Origin: Rhyacophila brunnea
Taxonomy: Eukaryota; Arthropoda; Insecta; Trichoptera; Rhyacophilidae
Length of the DNA: 64,000 nucleotides
Reading direction: 5' to 3'
Assembly (NCBI GenBank): GCA_022495005.1
Contig: JAGYXB010000559.1
Coordinates: 2,790,001-2,854,000, forward strand
Shown here: positions 1 to 11,662 of the stretch, in pieces
Numbering within the stretch: the stretch's first letter is position 1
How the letters are laid out: every line of letters begins with the position of its first letter
Position numbers and translations under genes: made by a program
The notes under the pieces: generated by a model
The model's input: only the letters and a program-made list of their open reading frames with translations
Database searches by the model: none
What the model was told of the DNA's origin: nothing

Positions 1-180
1 CGAGCCGATTTATATAAGTAACGTACCTACTGTGGATTCCACACGACAGAGGCATACTCAACTAAGGATCTAACATAAGAGAAGTAAAGAACCTAATGCT
101 TTTTGATGGTTTCATTGATATGAGCGTTAAAATTCATTTTATTATCCATTATAACACCCAGGCCAGTAAATATGTTAAAA
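1..180 (-). mobile_element. Jockey/CR1-like LINE reverse-transcriptase fragment, cut by the left edge
   Basis: The minus strand encodes the C-terminal part of a non-LTR reverse transcriptase in one frame. Visible pieces are GVIMDNKMNFNAHINETI (about 163 down to 110) and RSLVEYASVVWNPQ (about 76 down to 35). These match the conserved 'dLGV..D..l.F..HI' and 'SlleYas.vWnP' blocks after the catalytic core in Jockey/CR1-type elements. Two in-frame TAG codons interrupt it, and the stretch between the blocks is shorter than in the family, so it has an internal deletion. It is a dead copy. Its 3' part would continue left of the window. Confidence 0.75.
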
Positions 181-686
181 AAATATTTTTAGAATTTTCA
201 TTTTCATCCTAGTGCAAAGTTATGAAGCGTATACTCCACCTAGCTATCGTAATCATAATCAAAGCAATATAGATTAATAGAATTCACTGATAATGAACGC
301 GTCGATTTGAATACAATCGCGTGTGAGCGAAATGCAAATACGTCACTAAGCAATTAAGTGCAGTGCGCATGAGAGTGATGCAACGTGGGTTTTCTATTTA
401 CTGGATCACGCAACAAAGACGCGTGCATACGTCAGAGAGAAACAGTGTTTGCGTTACAGACAGAGAGACAGACGGATAGTGATAAATTTAGACAAACATA
501 TTATAAATATTTAAAAATAGCCAGTATATAATAATTGAATAAATGGAATGTAAATAACGCCCAACCCATAAAACCACACCTATTTATTAAATAATGTTAT
601 AACATGTAAATATGCAGAACAAAAGCTAATGTTTCTCAACCCACATAATTATAAATTGCAAATAAAATTGGAAACAAAATTATTAT
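181..686. other. Intergenic, nothing recognised
   Basis: AT-rich DNA with a more GC-mixed stretch near 300-470. No coding, tRNA-like or terminal-repeat signal was found. Confidence 0.5.
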
Positions 687-1050
687 GGCTATACCTCAGC
701 TGAGGCATGGTCTAAAAAGATCGTGACTAGGCGATGCGCGGATTGTGCAAATGACGCGAGCCGAACAAAATATAATTTGTCATAAAAATTCAACATGCGT
801 CCTTTTAATGTTATGTTTATTATTATATTCGTAATAATAATAGTATATTCATTGACATGTTTTCTTTTTCAAGTACATGCGGAACTTTTTTGTCATCTTT
901 ACACGATTTAAGAATATATTCTTCCGACAATTCTATCACAAAACAAATTGACGTGCTCACATGTCCATTTTCGCTCTCCGATTGCCAGCGAGTCCAAAAT
1001 TTCGTCGCACCTATATTTGAAAATTATTTGCCGTTTCACTGAAGTATGCA
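687..1050 (-). mobile_element. fam-C non-autonomous DNA transposon, copy 1 (reverse)
   Basis: This is the reverse orientation of elements at 7557-7819 and 38110-38492. It begins GGCTATACCTCAGC and ends TTTCACTGAAGTATG, so the ends are imperfect inverted repeats. It shares the segments for 'aaattatttgccgtttcac', 'catctttacacgattta' and 'acatgcgtcc' with the other copies. No transposase is present. Short open frames at 857-1136 lie inside this repeat and are not genes. Confidence 0.75.
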
Positions 1051-2196
1051 TATTTCAAATATGCAGAACAAACAATAATATAACTCTTACAGAAGTGTTT
1101 TGGTTTATTATTTCTGTTTTATGTCCACCAGTGTAAATTCAGCCTATGATTATCTAATTTAAGTGCTTTTTATTAATCACTCAATTTGTATGGGAAACAT
1201 CACGTAAGATATTCTCATCTTCTTCGGAACATTGTAATAACTCTATACAACATGCACAGTTCAATTATTTTAATAACAAAACAAATTAGGAATCGCAACG
1301 ATTCAATTGTCTGTACGAGCGCATCGAAATATCTGGGAACAAGTTACTTGCCTGAGACCTCAAGGAATCACGTTCAATGTTTAGTGATATCTCTCGAAAA
1401 ATAATCATTCATATGTATGGGATTTCTATCTCAGTGGTGCCATTCTGGCGGTTCTAGCGAACTGGTTGTTATATTGGTGTGTAAATCTGATATATTTCGA
1501 ACCGGTTATTATTTAATTCCTTTTCGTATTATGTAACTTAGCTTGGTCGCACATATATACTTGTCTCGACTGCAACACATCGACAAGGCAATTTTGTTGT
1601 CATTCATAAAATACTGTATTTAATGTAATGTACATAGCAATAGTGGAAAAATTTTGGTAAAAAATAAACATACCTGCTTATTACCTAATACACAATATTT
1701 ATATACTAGTAATATTTCGCATCAGCGCACGTGCATAAGCCGCTATTTCATTCGTTTCGGCAAACCACGTTGAGTAAGAGTGTTGCAACATTACGCCTGG
1801 TCTTGATTTATGACCACATCCCAGTCGAGATGATTATCAATGTGTGACCGGACTTTTGATTTGTTTTCTTCAATGTGAAAATTTTATTTTATTTCTATTT
1901 ACAAGTAAAACACAATAATATGTAATACTTATTCCACATAATTCAATAATAATCAGGACCGGTTTCGCCTGTTCCAATTGGACATTGTTCATTTTCATAT
2001 AATACCCAACATGTACCTTTTCAATTACCTAACTGTCTCATCACGATGCTTAGTTCTACAGTTCGGTGTTGATTTTAGTCGCATAGTTGAGGTAGTTTCA
2101 TAGCACATTTTCTTTTTACAAAAACTGGTAAAAAAAATAAAGTCGCTTATCCCACTAAGTTTTTGGTCTGAATCGAACAAATTAATATGTCGATTA
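1051..2196. other. Intergenic; contains a short dispersed repeat at about 1794-1868
   Basis: No gene was seen. The stretch at 1794-1868 (around GATTTATGACCACATCCCAG and GTGTGACCGGAC) resembles 48157-48230 downstream of the TMEM11 gene's second exon, so it is a dispersed repeat fragment of unknown class. Confidence 0.5.
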
Positions 2197-2276
2197 GCCT
2201 GATGCAGGATTCGAACTCAGGACCATGGCTTTAGAAGCATATTATATATTCAGTCACCAGTCTACCACAAACGGCT
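2197..2276 (-). repeat. tRNA-like sequence (SINE head or tRNA pseudogene)
   Basis: The minus strand carries a B-box-like GAGTTCGAATCCTGC and an A-box-like GTGGTAGACTGGTGAC about 45 nt upstream. An arm containing CTTCTAAAG could be read as a TCT anticodon loop. The spacing is too long and the stems too poorly paired for a working tRNA. Confidence 0.45.
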
Positions 2277-2409
2277 ACCTACTGTCTACTACTTGGGTTG
2301 AATTAATTAGCGAGCCACTTGTTAGAATGCCTTCACTTATTCTACGGAATAGAATTATAATTTACCATAATAATATTATTCCTTCAACAGCTCGATAGTT
2401 TCTAGAATC

Positions 2410-2456
2410 ATCTTTTCTTTTCACTTATCATAGCGGAATGAAGTAACTGTCTAACA
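2410..2456. repeat. Dispersed repeat fragment shared with 11253-11299
   Basis: About 35 bases around TTTTCACTTATCATAGCGG are nearly identical to 11253-11287, where the sequence runs up to the start of a hAT-like MITE. The class is unknown. Confidence 0.5.
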
Positions 2457-3086
2457 TGTAGTCATCTTGCTATTCAAAGCCACTTCCTGGCTCATTGACA
2501 ACACGTGATTTTACACGGAATCTATACAGAATGTGCAAAACAAAATCTTTAACAAGAATAATTAATTGTTTAAATAAATATTTATTTACTATGGTCAACA
2601 AAATTTAGCTTTGGTATATTCTATAAAAAATAGGATTTCAGTGGAATGTATTGCTCATCGCGCTTACAATTCACACATTTCAAAAAAAAAAAAATAAACA
2701 CAATTAATAATTTAAAAATCTTTTAAAATAAACTCACGAAAAATACTTACATATGAAATTTGAAGTAGCATGAATAATATCTTGATTGTTTCCAGATGTT
2801 CTCCGCTAACAATTTATTTCAATGGATACCTATATAATAATAATGATGTGGAATTATAAAACAATTTAACATTTTTTTAAAGATTTGATTAAGTGGGGAT
2901 ATGGACCTCCACATTCGTATTAACAGATTTTTTGCTAGGAATAGTTGTTAGCCATTTTCCCGAATAAATACGTTTTTACTCTAAATCAAATACTCATTGA
3001 AAAAAACAACGTTTGTTTTTCTACCAACCTCAGATTAGGCTCAGAGAAAAAAGTAGACCAACGTGGGTGCAAATTAAAATATTAGG
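2457..3086. other. Intergenic AT-rich DNA
   Basis: Low-complexity AT-rich sequence with an A-run near 2682. Nothing coding was found. Confidence 0.5.
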
Positions 3087-3286
3087 TACAAGTCGGTTAT
3101 GGGGAAGCCAGGCGGGAACCGCGCTTATTTTCATAGCCGGTTTTGGAAAAAATCATGAATTCAAAAATGAAAACTCAACCTAACCTAACTTAAACTAACA
3201 TAAACTAACCCAAACTAACAAATAATCCAGTATATCGGCTATTTTCAAAATATGTTTTCCACTGGCTTCCCCATAACCGACTTGTA
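3087..3286 (+). mobile_element. fam-E foldback element with telomere-like pentamers, copy 1
   Basis: Arms TACAAGTCGGTTATGGGGAA (from 3087) and its near-perfect reverse complement (ending 3286) flank a core that includes degenerate CCTAA/CTAAA pentamers at about 3175-3220. The core then runs into AATAATCCAGTATATCGGCT, which is shared with the second copy at 24067-24282. The element is non-coding and could fold into a hairpin. Confidence 0.7.
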
Positions 3287-3374
3287 TCAAATAATATTAT
3301 TTTAATATATTAATAATGAGATGCGACATTTTCTATTTTCTATATTGTTGAATATATGAAAATATTTTATTATT

Positions 3375-3790
3375 ACAACGTTTTTCTTAGATCGTATTCT
3401 TATTTGTCCGGTGTTTCTTTGTCGGGTACAAATCTTGCAATCGATTTTTAACTAACTTCCCGACTAGCTTTTGAAACTTTTATAATATATCAGAACACGA
3501 TGCCAATGCATTTTTTAATACTTTTAGCCATCTTTAAGTAGAACTGAATTCATTTTCAGTTAATTCTGTTTTGTATGAAAAGTTATTTCGACACCATTAT
3601 TCGTTGCTAGGGGTCTGGGGTCCTAGTAACTAAATTATTAATATAAACGTGCGTTACTATGGAAATCAATATGACATGTCAAGTACAATTTTTTTTGATC
3701 GTTTTAGCTAGTCAAGTCAAGTTTATATGGTTCAACAGAAAATTTAAAAAAGGTTGTACATAAAAAGTTCTTTTTGTCTTGTAATTATTT
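3375..3790 (+). mobile_element. fam-A dispersed repeat, copy 1
   Basis: One of four copies of a roughly 415-520 bp interspersed element (others at 16001-17190 split, 34391-34905, 57712-58206). Landmarks in order are CGTTTTTCTTAGATCGTATT, AACTTCCCGACTAGCT, ATATATCAGAACACGATGCC, TAGCCATCTTTAAGTAGAA, an ACGTGCGT block, and AAAAGTTCTTTTTGTCTTGT at the far end. No ORF and no clear terminal inverted repeats were seen, so its class is open. Its middle segment (AGTACAATTTTTTTTGATCG) matches the 16 kb copy and differs from the other two. Confidence 0.7.
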
Positions 3791-4974
3791 TTCTTTTAAA
3801 ATACTTACTTTTTATATTTGAAATTTTTTTTAACTTTTGTACAATACGTCAAAACAGCATCCAAAATATTAACAATATTAAAAGTTCGGTTCAATACTAA
3901 GCATACTTTACTACACTAAAGTTTTCAGTGTAGTAAAGAATGTAGGCGGGGTGGAAGTTGGGATACCACAAGATCGAATTCACATATTGTTTGTTTGTAA
4001 AATAAATGAGTATAAGCCAAATAATTGAGTAAATAACACTCTTAGTAAATACATTTTTATTGAAAAGAAATATTAAATTATCTTTTTTTATAACGATACA
4101 ATTATTTTCACAAAACTGCAGAAACCGTTTAAGAAAATATAGTATTATCTTCTTTCCTCTACAGTTTAAAATGCATTTTTTTATTCCTGCCACAGTTTCC
4201 ATCGAGCTGGTACGGTACCTATTAATTCCAAATTCCACCCCGGCCTCGCATGGCATGTTTAACAAGTCTTACGGCGTAACGCTGATAACGCGGCGGAAAG
4301 TTCCTGCTTCGCTTGTCGGAGGACGCTACTATCGGCCATCGTTGCGACTTTATTTTCCAAGCATTATGCGGACCGAGCTTTTCGTATCTAGATCAGAAAG
4401 CTGCGACTCAGAAGCTGTAAACCAAAATAAACATTATTAAATAAATGTTATTATAGCTATAATTTAACATAAACTATTGTCATCTACCGTCAAAATGCTT
4501 AAGTGATAATATGCTGTCACTTTTATTCTTTTATGGTTTTTCGTCTTGGTTCAAGACTTGGAGGTGGACAAATAACATACCGGAATTGTGGTGGAAACGA
4601 CGAGATTTATTTACGTTAATATCTACTAATGGTTACATTTTTATAATTTCTTTTATGCGTAGCGCGAGTTAACAATGTTTACTGTCTGGCAATGTGCCGC
4701 GTTCTGTCCGCCATTTTATGTTTGATTTCAGCGGAAAGCGCTGTCGAAAACGGCGACAATTGCGACGTTGCAGATATTTTTAAACGGCCGCGATTTGCAG
4801 CATTGCCGGCTTTATTATTATTTATTTTCGTGATTAAACCTTACTATTTGTTGGCTTGGTACCGACTCGGGCTTCTCCAGATTCACAGAGACATCTCCAA
4901 ATGGGGACCATTTGGAAGTGTAACACTATTTCTAATTCAATTGACGAACTAGGAATTATAAATAGCGTATACGC
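3791..4974. other. Intergenic; two unassigned open frames and a small hairpin
   Basis: A perfect short hairpin lies at about 3905-3936 (CTTTACTACACT with its complement). Plus-strand open frames at 4060-4440 (126 codons) and 4692-4952 (86 codons) sit in locally GC-richer DNA. Neither resembles a protein family I know, and neither has convincing codon structure or splice sites. They could be chance frames or part of an unknown repeat. Confidence 0.4.
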
Positions 4975-5530
4975 CAGTGACGTCCCATGGGATTAGCCAG
5001 CGCGTGCACTGCTAAGAGGCAGCCAATTCTAATCCGAGGAATATAGTTTTTTTGCCTGGAAAACTACCAGGTTTATATAATTTGATGATGTGTGTGTGAA
5101 AATTTTGATACTTTTAATTGAATTTGATCACTTTAGATAGCCTAGAATAAATAATAAAATAGGTAGGTAGGTACATGCATGTGATGATCGAGTGGTATCG
5201 TGACGGTTTATAAATTCCTGGGTTTCGGGTGCGAATACCGTTTCTGGAAAATTTACATGTTGTTTTTCTGTATGTGTTTGAACCCAAGATAATATGTAAG
5301 TGGATAAGCAAGAGTTTAATATCCATTTCCCATTTTTTTAGATTATGTTAATAAACCTTTTTCGTTGGGTGGCCAATATCCACACCGGACTTAAGAGTCA
5401 ATCAAAATTGCATAAAAGTTATAATGCGGTGATACTCTAAAGTAGTTAGGCATGAATTAGAAAAAATAAACATAATGAATTGGCATTCTCATTCTGCATA
5501 AGGGCGGTATTTTTTCTAGGGACGTCACTG
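4975..5530 (+). mobile_element. hAT-1 non-autonomous element, copy 1
   Basis: The left end is CAGTGACGTCCCATG and the right end reads TTCTAGGGACGTCACTG, so the terminal inverted repeats match for about 12 bases with hAT-like CAGTG tips. Related copies are at 39340-39685, 40591-41459 and 54412-54894. No clean 8-bp target duplication remains. There is no transposase; the open frame at 5114-5326 is a chance frame. Confidence 0.7.
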
Positions 5531-5767
5531 CATATAAGTTTAAAAAAAACAGTTAGGAGCAGTTTCCACGTCAACTGTTAATACTAATATGTTATTAATA
5601 GTATGCGTACAAAAGTGACTGTGAAGCTCTGTGAAGTCTTAATATATTATTTTATTTTGACAATATTTATTTCGATAAATAATAACTAATAATCCGTCTA
5701 GTCGTAATTTACTTATAATAGAGACGTTATTGTTATGTCGGCGTATTTAATTTTGTAGAACGATAGG

Positions 5768-6258
5768 TACGTCTTGACGAGGTCCCGTCAAAATTACCCT
5801 AGCCAAAACCACCCGGACATTACCGCCTAGCTAAACATTGCCGCCAAAACAATTTAGTAGTAAGACAATTTTTATTTTTACATAAATTATATTTTAGATA
5901 CCTACACAAATAAAATAAACATAAGAATAAAGATTGAAAAAATATTTTAAAAAAAAATCAATACTGTGTGCTTCTTAAATATTCTAAATTAGAAATACTA
6001 ACATACAGCATACTAAGTGTTAAAAGCTGACGATGTTAAGTTATTACTCTACTAACAACAGCAACGGATTGAATCTCAAATTACACTGATTATCGTAAGT
6101 ATGTAAATTTCTGAAAAGTACTTGTTTAATATATTTTTGTATTTTTTGCGGGCGGTTATGTCTTGGCGGATTTATCCGGGCGGTAATGACGAGCACTGGT
6201 ACGGGCGCATTTGGTTTGGCGGCAATGTCTAGGCGGTTTTGTCGGGGTGTCCGTCTTG
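5768..6258. mobile_element. Inverted-repeat element with GC-rich ends
   Basis: GC-rich blocks at about 5768-5852 and 6150-6258 flank an AT-rich core of about 300 bp. The left block contains ACATTACCGCC and ACATTGCCGCCAAA; the right block contains their complements GGCGGTAATG and TTTGGCGGCAATGTCTAGG. The ends carry GTCTTGACGAGG and CCGTCTTGAC. The blocks look like short repeats of a CATTRCCGCC motif in opposite orientation. An open frame at 6044-6262 on the minus strand falls in the repeat and is not considered coding. Confidence 0.5.
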
Positions 6259-6262
6259 ACAT

Positions 6263-7556
6263 GATGTTAAAATTATTACTTAATGTATCTATCCGTTATC
6301 GTATCAATCAATCTCTGTGATATGAATTATCTTTAACTTAGGGTGACATTATTTTCGCCCACGTCTGTAGTCGTACTTATATTATGATAGAAATTCGACT
6401 TTGGTTAATGATTTTTTTAATGTAAGTACTTATATTTCAACGATGATTTCAAGATGTTTAGATATTATCTTATAGCACGTTAACAAGATGAGTATTTTTA
6501 TATACTTATAACAATGTAATATAATATATTAGATATTATGTTAGATATTATTAGGAAAGCGGTGATGTAATCTTTAATCTTTGGTGACTTATAAATTTTA
6601 AAACATTACAAATTAATGGAAACATAAATCTTACATTATTCAATATTGAGCATATAAATATATTATAATACTCTGCATTCGCCTTGATGCAATCAATAAA
6701 AGAAGGAGTCAATCAGCACATTTAAAAGTCGTATCTCCTTAAATGTAACAAACTAGGCACTAAAAACAGGTTTTAGCGAATAATCACCGAGCTTATATAA
6801 ACGAGCAAAAATCGACGCAAAATTATTGATTTTGTGCATTTTTTTATTATGACTAATTATTATTCATACCCATGTTTAAAATACCGTTGGACTGTTTCTT
6901 TTTATCTGTGTAAATACCATGGAAGATTTATTTACAAAATGACCTTTGCAATATACTTTAACTTGTATGGACGTTTGAATTATCATTAAAGAAAGAAATA
7001 GGTATAAGTACCTACTCTATAAAATAAATTTTGTTTTATAACACTACTACAATGCAGAAATAATGAGCGGATATACACAAAAAACAGATAATAATTAATG
7101 TTATAAAGGTATCATACAAGTTTTTTTGTAGATTTTTATTATTATTATAAAAAAAACTAGCCACAGATATAGACAGATAAGTGCCAAGAAGTTGTTTAAG
7201 TCGTTTTTCGCACAGAAGGCATCAATAAATTTGTTTAATTACATTTTTTATAAAACAGATTCGCTAATATATTTTATTGCATCACCAGATCGTCGACTTT
7301 GTAAAAGAATACATCTTTTTTATAAAATTGTGGACTTATTGACTAATAATTAATCGCTGGCCCTGTCAAAATATAAATGTTCATTTTATTTAGATAATTT
7401 ATTGGCAGTTAATTTTCTTGACAGCTCTAACGATTTTATCCGGTGATTTAAAAAAAAAACTAATAAGTATGACGTATTGTCCAATATAAAGCTTACTATT
7501 ATCCTATTTGAATAAACATATATTATAAGGTGTACTACATTTAAGTTAAAAGCAAA
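6263..7556. other. Intergenic AT-rich DNA
   Basis: No gene, RNA or terminal-repeat structure was recognised in this stretch. Confidence 0.5.
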
Positions 7557-7819
7557 CATACGTGAAACGGCAAATAATTTTCAATAGTAGGTGGGTCAAA
7601 ATTTTGCACTCGTCGCCAATCAAGCAAATAGTGTAAAGATGACTAAAAACGTTAGGAATGTACTATTATTGTTACTAATATAACAAAAAACATAACATTA
7701 AATGGACGCATGTTGAATTTTTATGACAAATTATATTTCATTCGCCTCGCGTCATTTTCACAATCCGCGCATCGCCTAGTCAAGATTATTTTAGACCATG
7801 CCTAAGCTGAAGTATAGCC
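7557..7819 (+). mobile_element. fam-C non-autonomous DNA transposon, copy 2
   Basis: Starts CATACGTGAAACGGCAAAT and ends GCTGAAGTATAGCC. It shares TGTAAAGATGACTAAAAACG, AATGGACGCATGTTGAAT and the TTTTAGACCATGCC end block with copies at 687-1050 and 38110-38492. It is shorter than the 38 kb copy because an internal GC-rich section is missing. Confidence 0.75.
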
Positions 7820-7852
7820 GTAAGAAGCTATCATCTGGAAATGATAAGAAAT

Positions 7853-7916
7853 GTGCTGAGAGGAGTGTAAAAGCTGGAGAAGCCTTCATCCAGCGGATGG
7901 ACGTCTATTACCGATG
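7853..7916 (+). mobile_element. Possible RTE-like LINE 3' tail
   Basis: Translation gives KAGEAFIQRMDVYYR followed by TGA, resembling the LGEAF.QQW end of RTE-type reverse transcriptases seen at 8826-9040 and 19280-19508. The match is short, so the call is weak. Confidence 0.35.
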
Positions 7917-7919
7917 AAA

Positions 7920-8825
7920 CATCATATACTTCCACGATCGTGATCTAAATAACTATGCACGATCTTAAATTCAATTCATTAAAGTTATTTAAACCTTTTT
8001 CGATCAAAAATGTTGTATATTAGAATTTCAATCAAAGAGTTTGAAGTGCGTTAGCTCAAATGAAGATTATAAATTATTTGATAGAAACTCCAGAACGTTT
8101 TTAGGATGGTTGAATTGGAAACTATAAAAAAGTCAATATTTTCTTTATCGTCAGTACTAAACACATTGTTTTTAAATAAAATGGTTTGATGTTGATAATA
8201 TTGTCTTGATTAATTACGCAGGTACGTACCATTTGTTACGATTTTACATTATTGTTATTGTATTATTTTATGTTTAATATTATTCTTTTAGATTAATAAC
8301 ATTATTGCAAAGCATTTTTAACGTAGTTAAAGCCCTGGAAAATAAATCCCTAACACACTTAATGACAACTATTGCAAATAAAAAAACTATGTAATTTGAA
8401 GTGACTTGCAGACAATCTTATCATTATTTAGGAACCTTGCTATCTGTTTCCCTGTCATATTTCTTCATAAAAGGTTTTTCTTATTTTTTTTTATTTCAAT
8501 AAGTAACGCTAAATTTAGGTTTCTACTTATTATGCTTTATTTTTTTATATATTGACCTTAGAAATGTTTATCATCCCTGGCCAGCAGTTTACTTAGGTAT
8601 CAGCGTTTCGCAATGTTGCGGGGACTTAATGACCTCTGGACTCTTCCTGAGCAAATCATTTTGTATCTTCATTTTAATCGTAAAATTTTATTATTTCATG
8701 TCCCAGAATTGGAAATTTGTGGAATTCCGCGTAAAAGAAAAACCGTTATTTTATTAAACTGTATAAATATGCAAACAAAACGTTATTTTTATTCCATATT
8801 TTCTGCATTGTCATCATCATCGTTA
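7920..8825. other. Intergenic AT-rich DNA
   Basis: No recognisable feature. The 73-codon frame at 8613-8834 runs into the LINE tail on the opposite strand and has no family resemblance. Confidence 0.5.
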
Positions 8826-9040
8826 TCAGCCTGAATCTATCCACTGCTGGATTAAGGCCTTTCCAAGCCGATTCCACTTCTCTCGGTCTTGTGCGTTGCA
8901 TTGCCACGTACTTCCGCAGAAATTAACCATTTCATTGATCACGCGGCTTCTAAGTCTACCTTGCGGACGTTTTGTAGGTACCACTGGATGACTAGTTTGT
9001 CCAGCAATTTTCCCTTCTTCGAGCTCGTGTCCAGTCCAAT
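8826..9040 (-). mobile_element. RTE-like LINE, 3' end of reverse-transcriptase ORF
   Basis: On the minus strand one frame reads KRPQGRLRSRVINEMV, then NAQDREKWNRLGKA and ends QQWIDSG-stop at 8826-8828, followed by a TGATGA-rich tail. This is the conserved C-terminus (GRP.RW.D...AQDR..W..LGEA..QQW) of RTE/BovB-type retrotransposons. The copy is truncated at its 5' end. It is homologous to the plus-strand fragment at 19280-19508. Confidence 0.8.
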
Positions 9041-9156
9041 TCCATTATAGTATTTTATATAACTATAATATTATTATACATATTCTTCATATTAAACAGT
9101 TTCATAAAATTTACGTATTTTGCACAATAGTTTCAGTTTAAAAGGGGAATGGGCCG

Positions 9157-9546
9157 TAGTTTAGACTTAAGCGTCAATTACATTGAGCTTATTTACGAGC
9201 TGTTTGTTGGCGAATTTAAAAGCGGGCAATTCAGTTACTGCGATTTGATGATTACACACAAAACTTTCCATTCGCTGAGAAGCCACAAGCCAGCGACTAT
9301 TTTGACAGAACGTAGTTCGTTTTTTTACCAGGAGGTTGCTACTGCGCTCTACTGCGCAGACGCAGTAGGTCCACACGCCGGCGTGTAGCGTGTAAAGTTG
9401 ACCGGCTTTCAACTTTTCTCGGTAGAGTGTTTACAACCTGTTTGTTAGCTTGTTCGATGATTACACTGGGCGACTTTACAGGCAGATTGTAAATTTGCCA
9501 ACAAACAGCTCCTAAAGAAACTCAATGTAATTGACGCTTTAGACTA
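9157..9546. mobile_element. TA-flanked MITE with about 60-bp terminal inverted repeats
   Basis: The left arm (TAGTTTAGACTTAAGCGTCA, on through GAGCTGTTTGTTGGC) is repeated inverted at the right end (GCCAACAAACAGCTCCT to GACGCTTTAGACTA). Both ends abut TA, fitting a TA target-site duplication as in Tc1/mariner-type elements. Total length is 390 bp. Two opposite-strand open frames at 9149-9412 cover the left arm and core and are by-products of the repeat. Confidence 0.8.
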
Positions 9547-10126
9547 TGGTAGATTGCTGTAGGTTGATGTTGTGGTAGACTGCATCAATATGCGAAAATT
9601 GTCTACGAACTAAAGTAACTTTCTATACATATCTATTACAAATTACCACAGTTTTTCGCAAACTGCCATGTTTATCGGAAAACATGCGATACGTGTGACT
9701 CGAACCTTATTGAACACCCTTATAACACATATTAACAACTAACTAATTAATTTTTATTTCGGCCATTCTTTTTTACGTACTTTTGAAAAATCCATCTAGA
9801 ATTCAGGTTGGAGGTTGTTTTTTTATGCTTCGTTCAGTATCGAGTATCAAACAGACTGGCTTCATATTCTTGGTATTTTTTTCCAAACAATTTAAGGCTG
9901 TCTACATTGTAAAAGATTTTGGATTTACTGTCATAAACAAAATGCATATTTTTCAAGCTATATGCATTTCAAAAATGATAGGTCTGGCAAGAAAAATGCA
10001 TCATGTCGGATTTATTAAAAAGGGCGAACAACCATTTCCACTCTTAATTGAAACATGTAGAAAACTCTAGATGTATCTTGACGGATACATTACGAGAGGA
10101 TGTTGTTAGTTATTCTCTCAATCATG
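9547..10126. other. Intergenic; 95-codon frame at 9783-10070 unassigned
   Basis: A plus-strand frame of 95 codons is present, but its composition (phenylalanine, isoleucine and lysine rich) is that expected from AT-rich non-coding DNA. It resembles no family I know. Confidence 0.4.
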
Positions 10127-10475
10127 GCCTTCACACGGAGGGGAGGGGGTGACAGGGCTCTAGCCTGGGGGCCCGGCAAGGCGAGTCGACCAGATAATAG
10201 AGATAAACAAACATCAAAAATTTGCTTTAATGGTAAAAAAGTCCTTTCCTGTAATATTATTTTTATTTAAAATTACTCGAGAACTCCATAATTCAAATGG
10301 ATTTAAGTATTAAAATATACAAAAAGACACTAAATATACACATTAATTTTAACGCGTACACCATTTGGTAAACACAACTGAAGAGCGTCATACTGCCTTT
10401 ATCATTAGCGATAGGTAGGGGGTCCGCCAAAGATCCTAGCCTGGGTGCCTGCTTCAGGATGTGGGGGCCATGCTC
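10127..10475. mobile_element. hAT-2-related degenerate element
   Basis: The left end has CATGGCC and a GGGGAGGGGG run, followed by CTCTAGCCTGGGGGCCCGG. The right end has GTGGGGGCCATG. The inside has a GTAAAAAAGTCCT block like the AGTAAAAAAAGTCGCCTGC of the element at 40884-41235. Related copies are at 11663-12220 and 15450-15780. It appears to be an old, non-coding hAT-type copy. Confidence 0.5.
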
Positions 10476-11252
10476 TCAACTGATTAGCGACATAAGAGGT
10501 AGATAATATCTAGGTATCAGTATGGTATCAAAAAGGGTTATCATTTTGCAGAAACATCTGATTTTGTTTCTAATGATTGTGTCTAATGATTTCTAGTGTT
10601 TCTAATGTGAAACAGCTTTAAATAATAACATGGCACCGTTTGCCTAGAAAAATATTTAGTAGCAGGCTTCAGACGAAATGGTAAATTTCAGCATGCTTAT
10701 TTCTCATTATTTCGATGACGAATCCTAATTTTAGATTGTCCTAAAACCAGTGTTTACTTCTGTCATTTTGTCTTCGGTTAGCAAAATAACATAGCGGTGG
10801 CTTATGCGGTAACAAAATCCTCAGCCATTCTTCTTGCGTAGATTCAAGTCTATCATTATTTTTTGAAACCATGTCATTTGATGTTTATATTTTAAAATTG
10901 CTACCACTTGACTTGAACATAAATTGCGTGTAATTATCTATCGTGTATACCTGATGACATACACAACCTATGTTTTAAGTGTGGTTAGATTTATCTTATT
11001 TAGTATAGCTTTTGACAAAAATCATATCATTTACCTTATTCTTTTTGTGGTTTAAATTTACACAAGGAAATATATATAAAATCAAGTACGATAGTTCTCC
11101 TTTTGTTGGCACTTTCTTTCGAATGTTAATGACCTAATTTCAGTACATATTCCTATCCTGAACAAATCATATCAATTTACCAACACCTTGGATATTGAGT
11201 CACATGCAGGTTTCGTAGCCAAGATAATCATGTTCTGTCTAGCTAAACCAAT
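10476..11252. other. Intergenic, nothing recognised
   Basis: AT-rich sequence without coding or repeat structure that I can identify. Confidence 0.5.
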
Positions 11253-11300
11253 GATCTTTTCTTTTCACTTATCATAGCGGAATGAAGCATCTATCTAACA

Positions 11301-11642
11301 CAATGATACTCAACCTTTTTTTTCTTCGGGCCAAATACATATTTTTATAAAGTAACGCGGGCCGCATCACTACTGGTGTGATGAAAAAAATCATGAAACC
11401 CCCCTTTTTTACAAAACATTTTTGAGATTTTAAAAATTATGCGTGTTTTGTTAATTAATCGTGTGCAATAGCAACACTCTTATACCAGATCTGATGTGGA
11501 CTATAATGACAATCCTCTTCGGGTGTCACTATATGTACTTGACGCACGACGAAACGAATCTCAAGATGTACGAAATTCCTGATAATAAATGTGTTTCGGG
11601 CCGCACATAAAAGCTTAAAGGGCCGCAGGTTGAGTATCGCTG
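11301..11642. mobile_element. Small hAT-like MITE
   Basis: The left end CAATGATACTCAACC and right end GGTTGAGTATCGCTG are inverted repeats (13 of 15 match). Subterminal GGGCC motifs (CGGGCCAAAT, GGGCCGCAGG) mirror each other. Flanking 8-mers ATCTAACA and AGCTAGAC agree at five positions, compatible with a worn hAT target duplication. Confidence 0.65.
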
Positions 11643-11662
11643 AGCTAGACCAATACTATACT

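Noticed and set aside
4060..4952. Frames of 126 and 86 codons that might be exons
   Set aside because: No similarity that I can name and no consistent splice signals; kept only as an unassigned intergenic note.
9149..9412. Opposite-strand open frames of about 80 codons
   Set aside because: They are produced by the arm and core of the MITE at 9157-9546.
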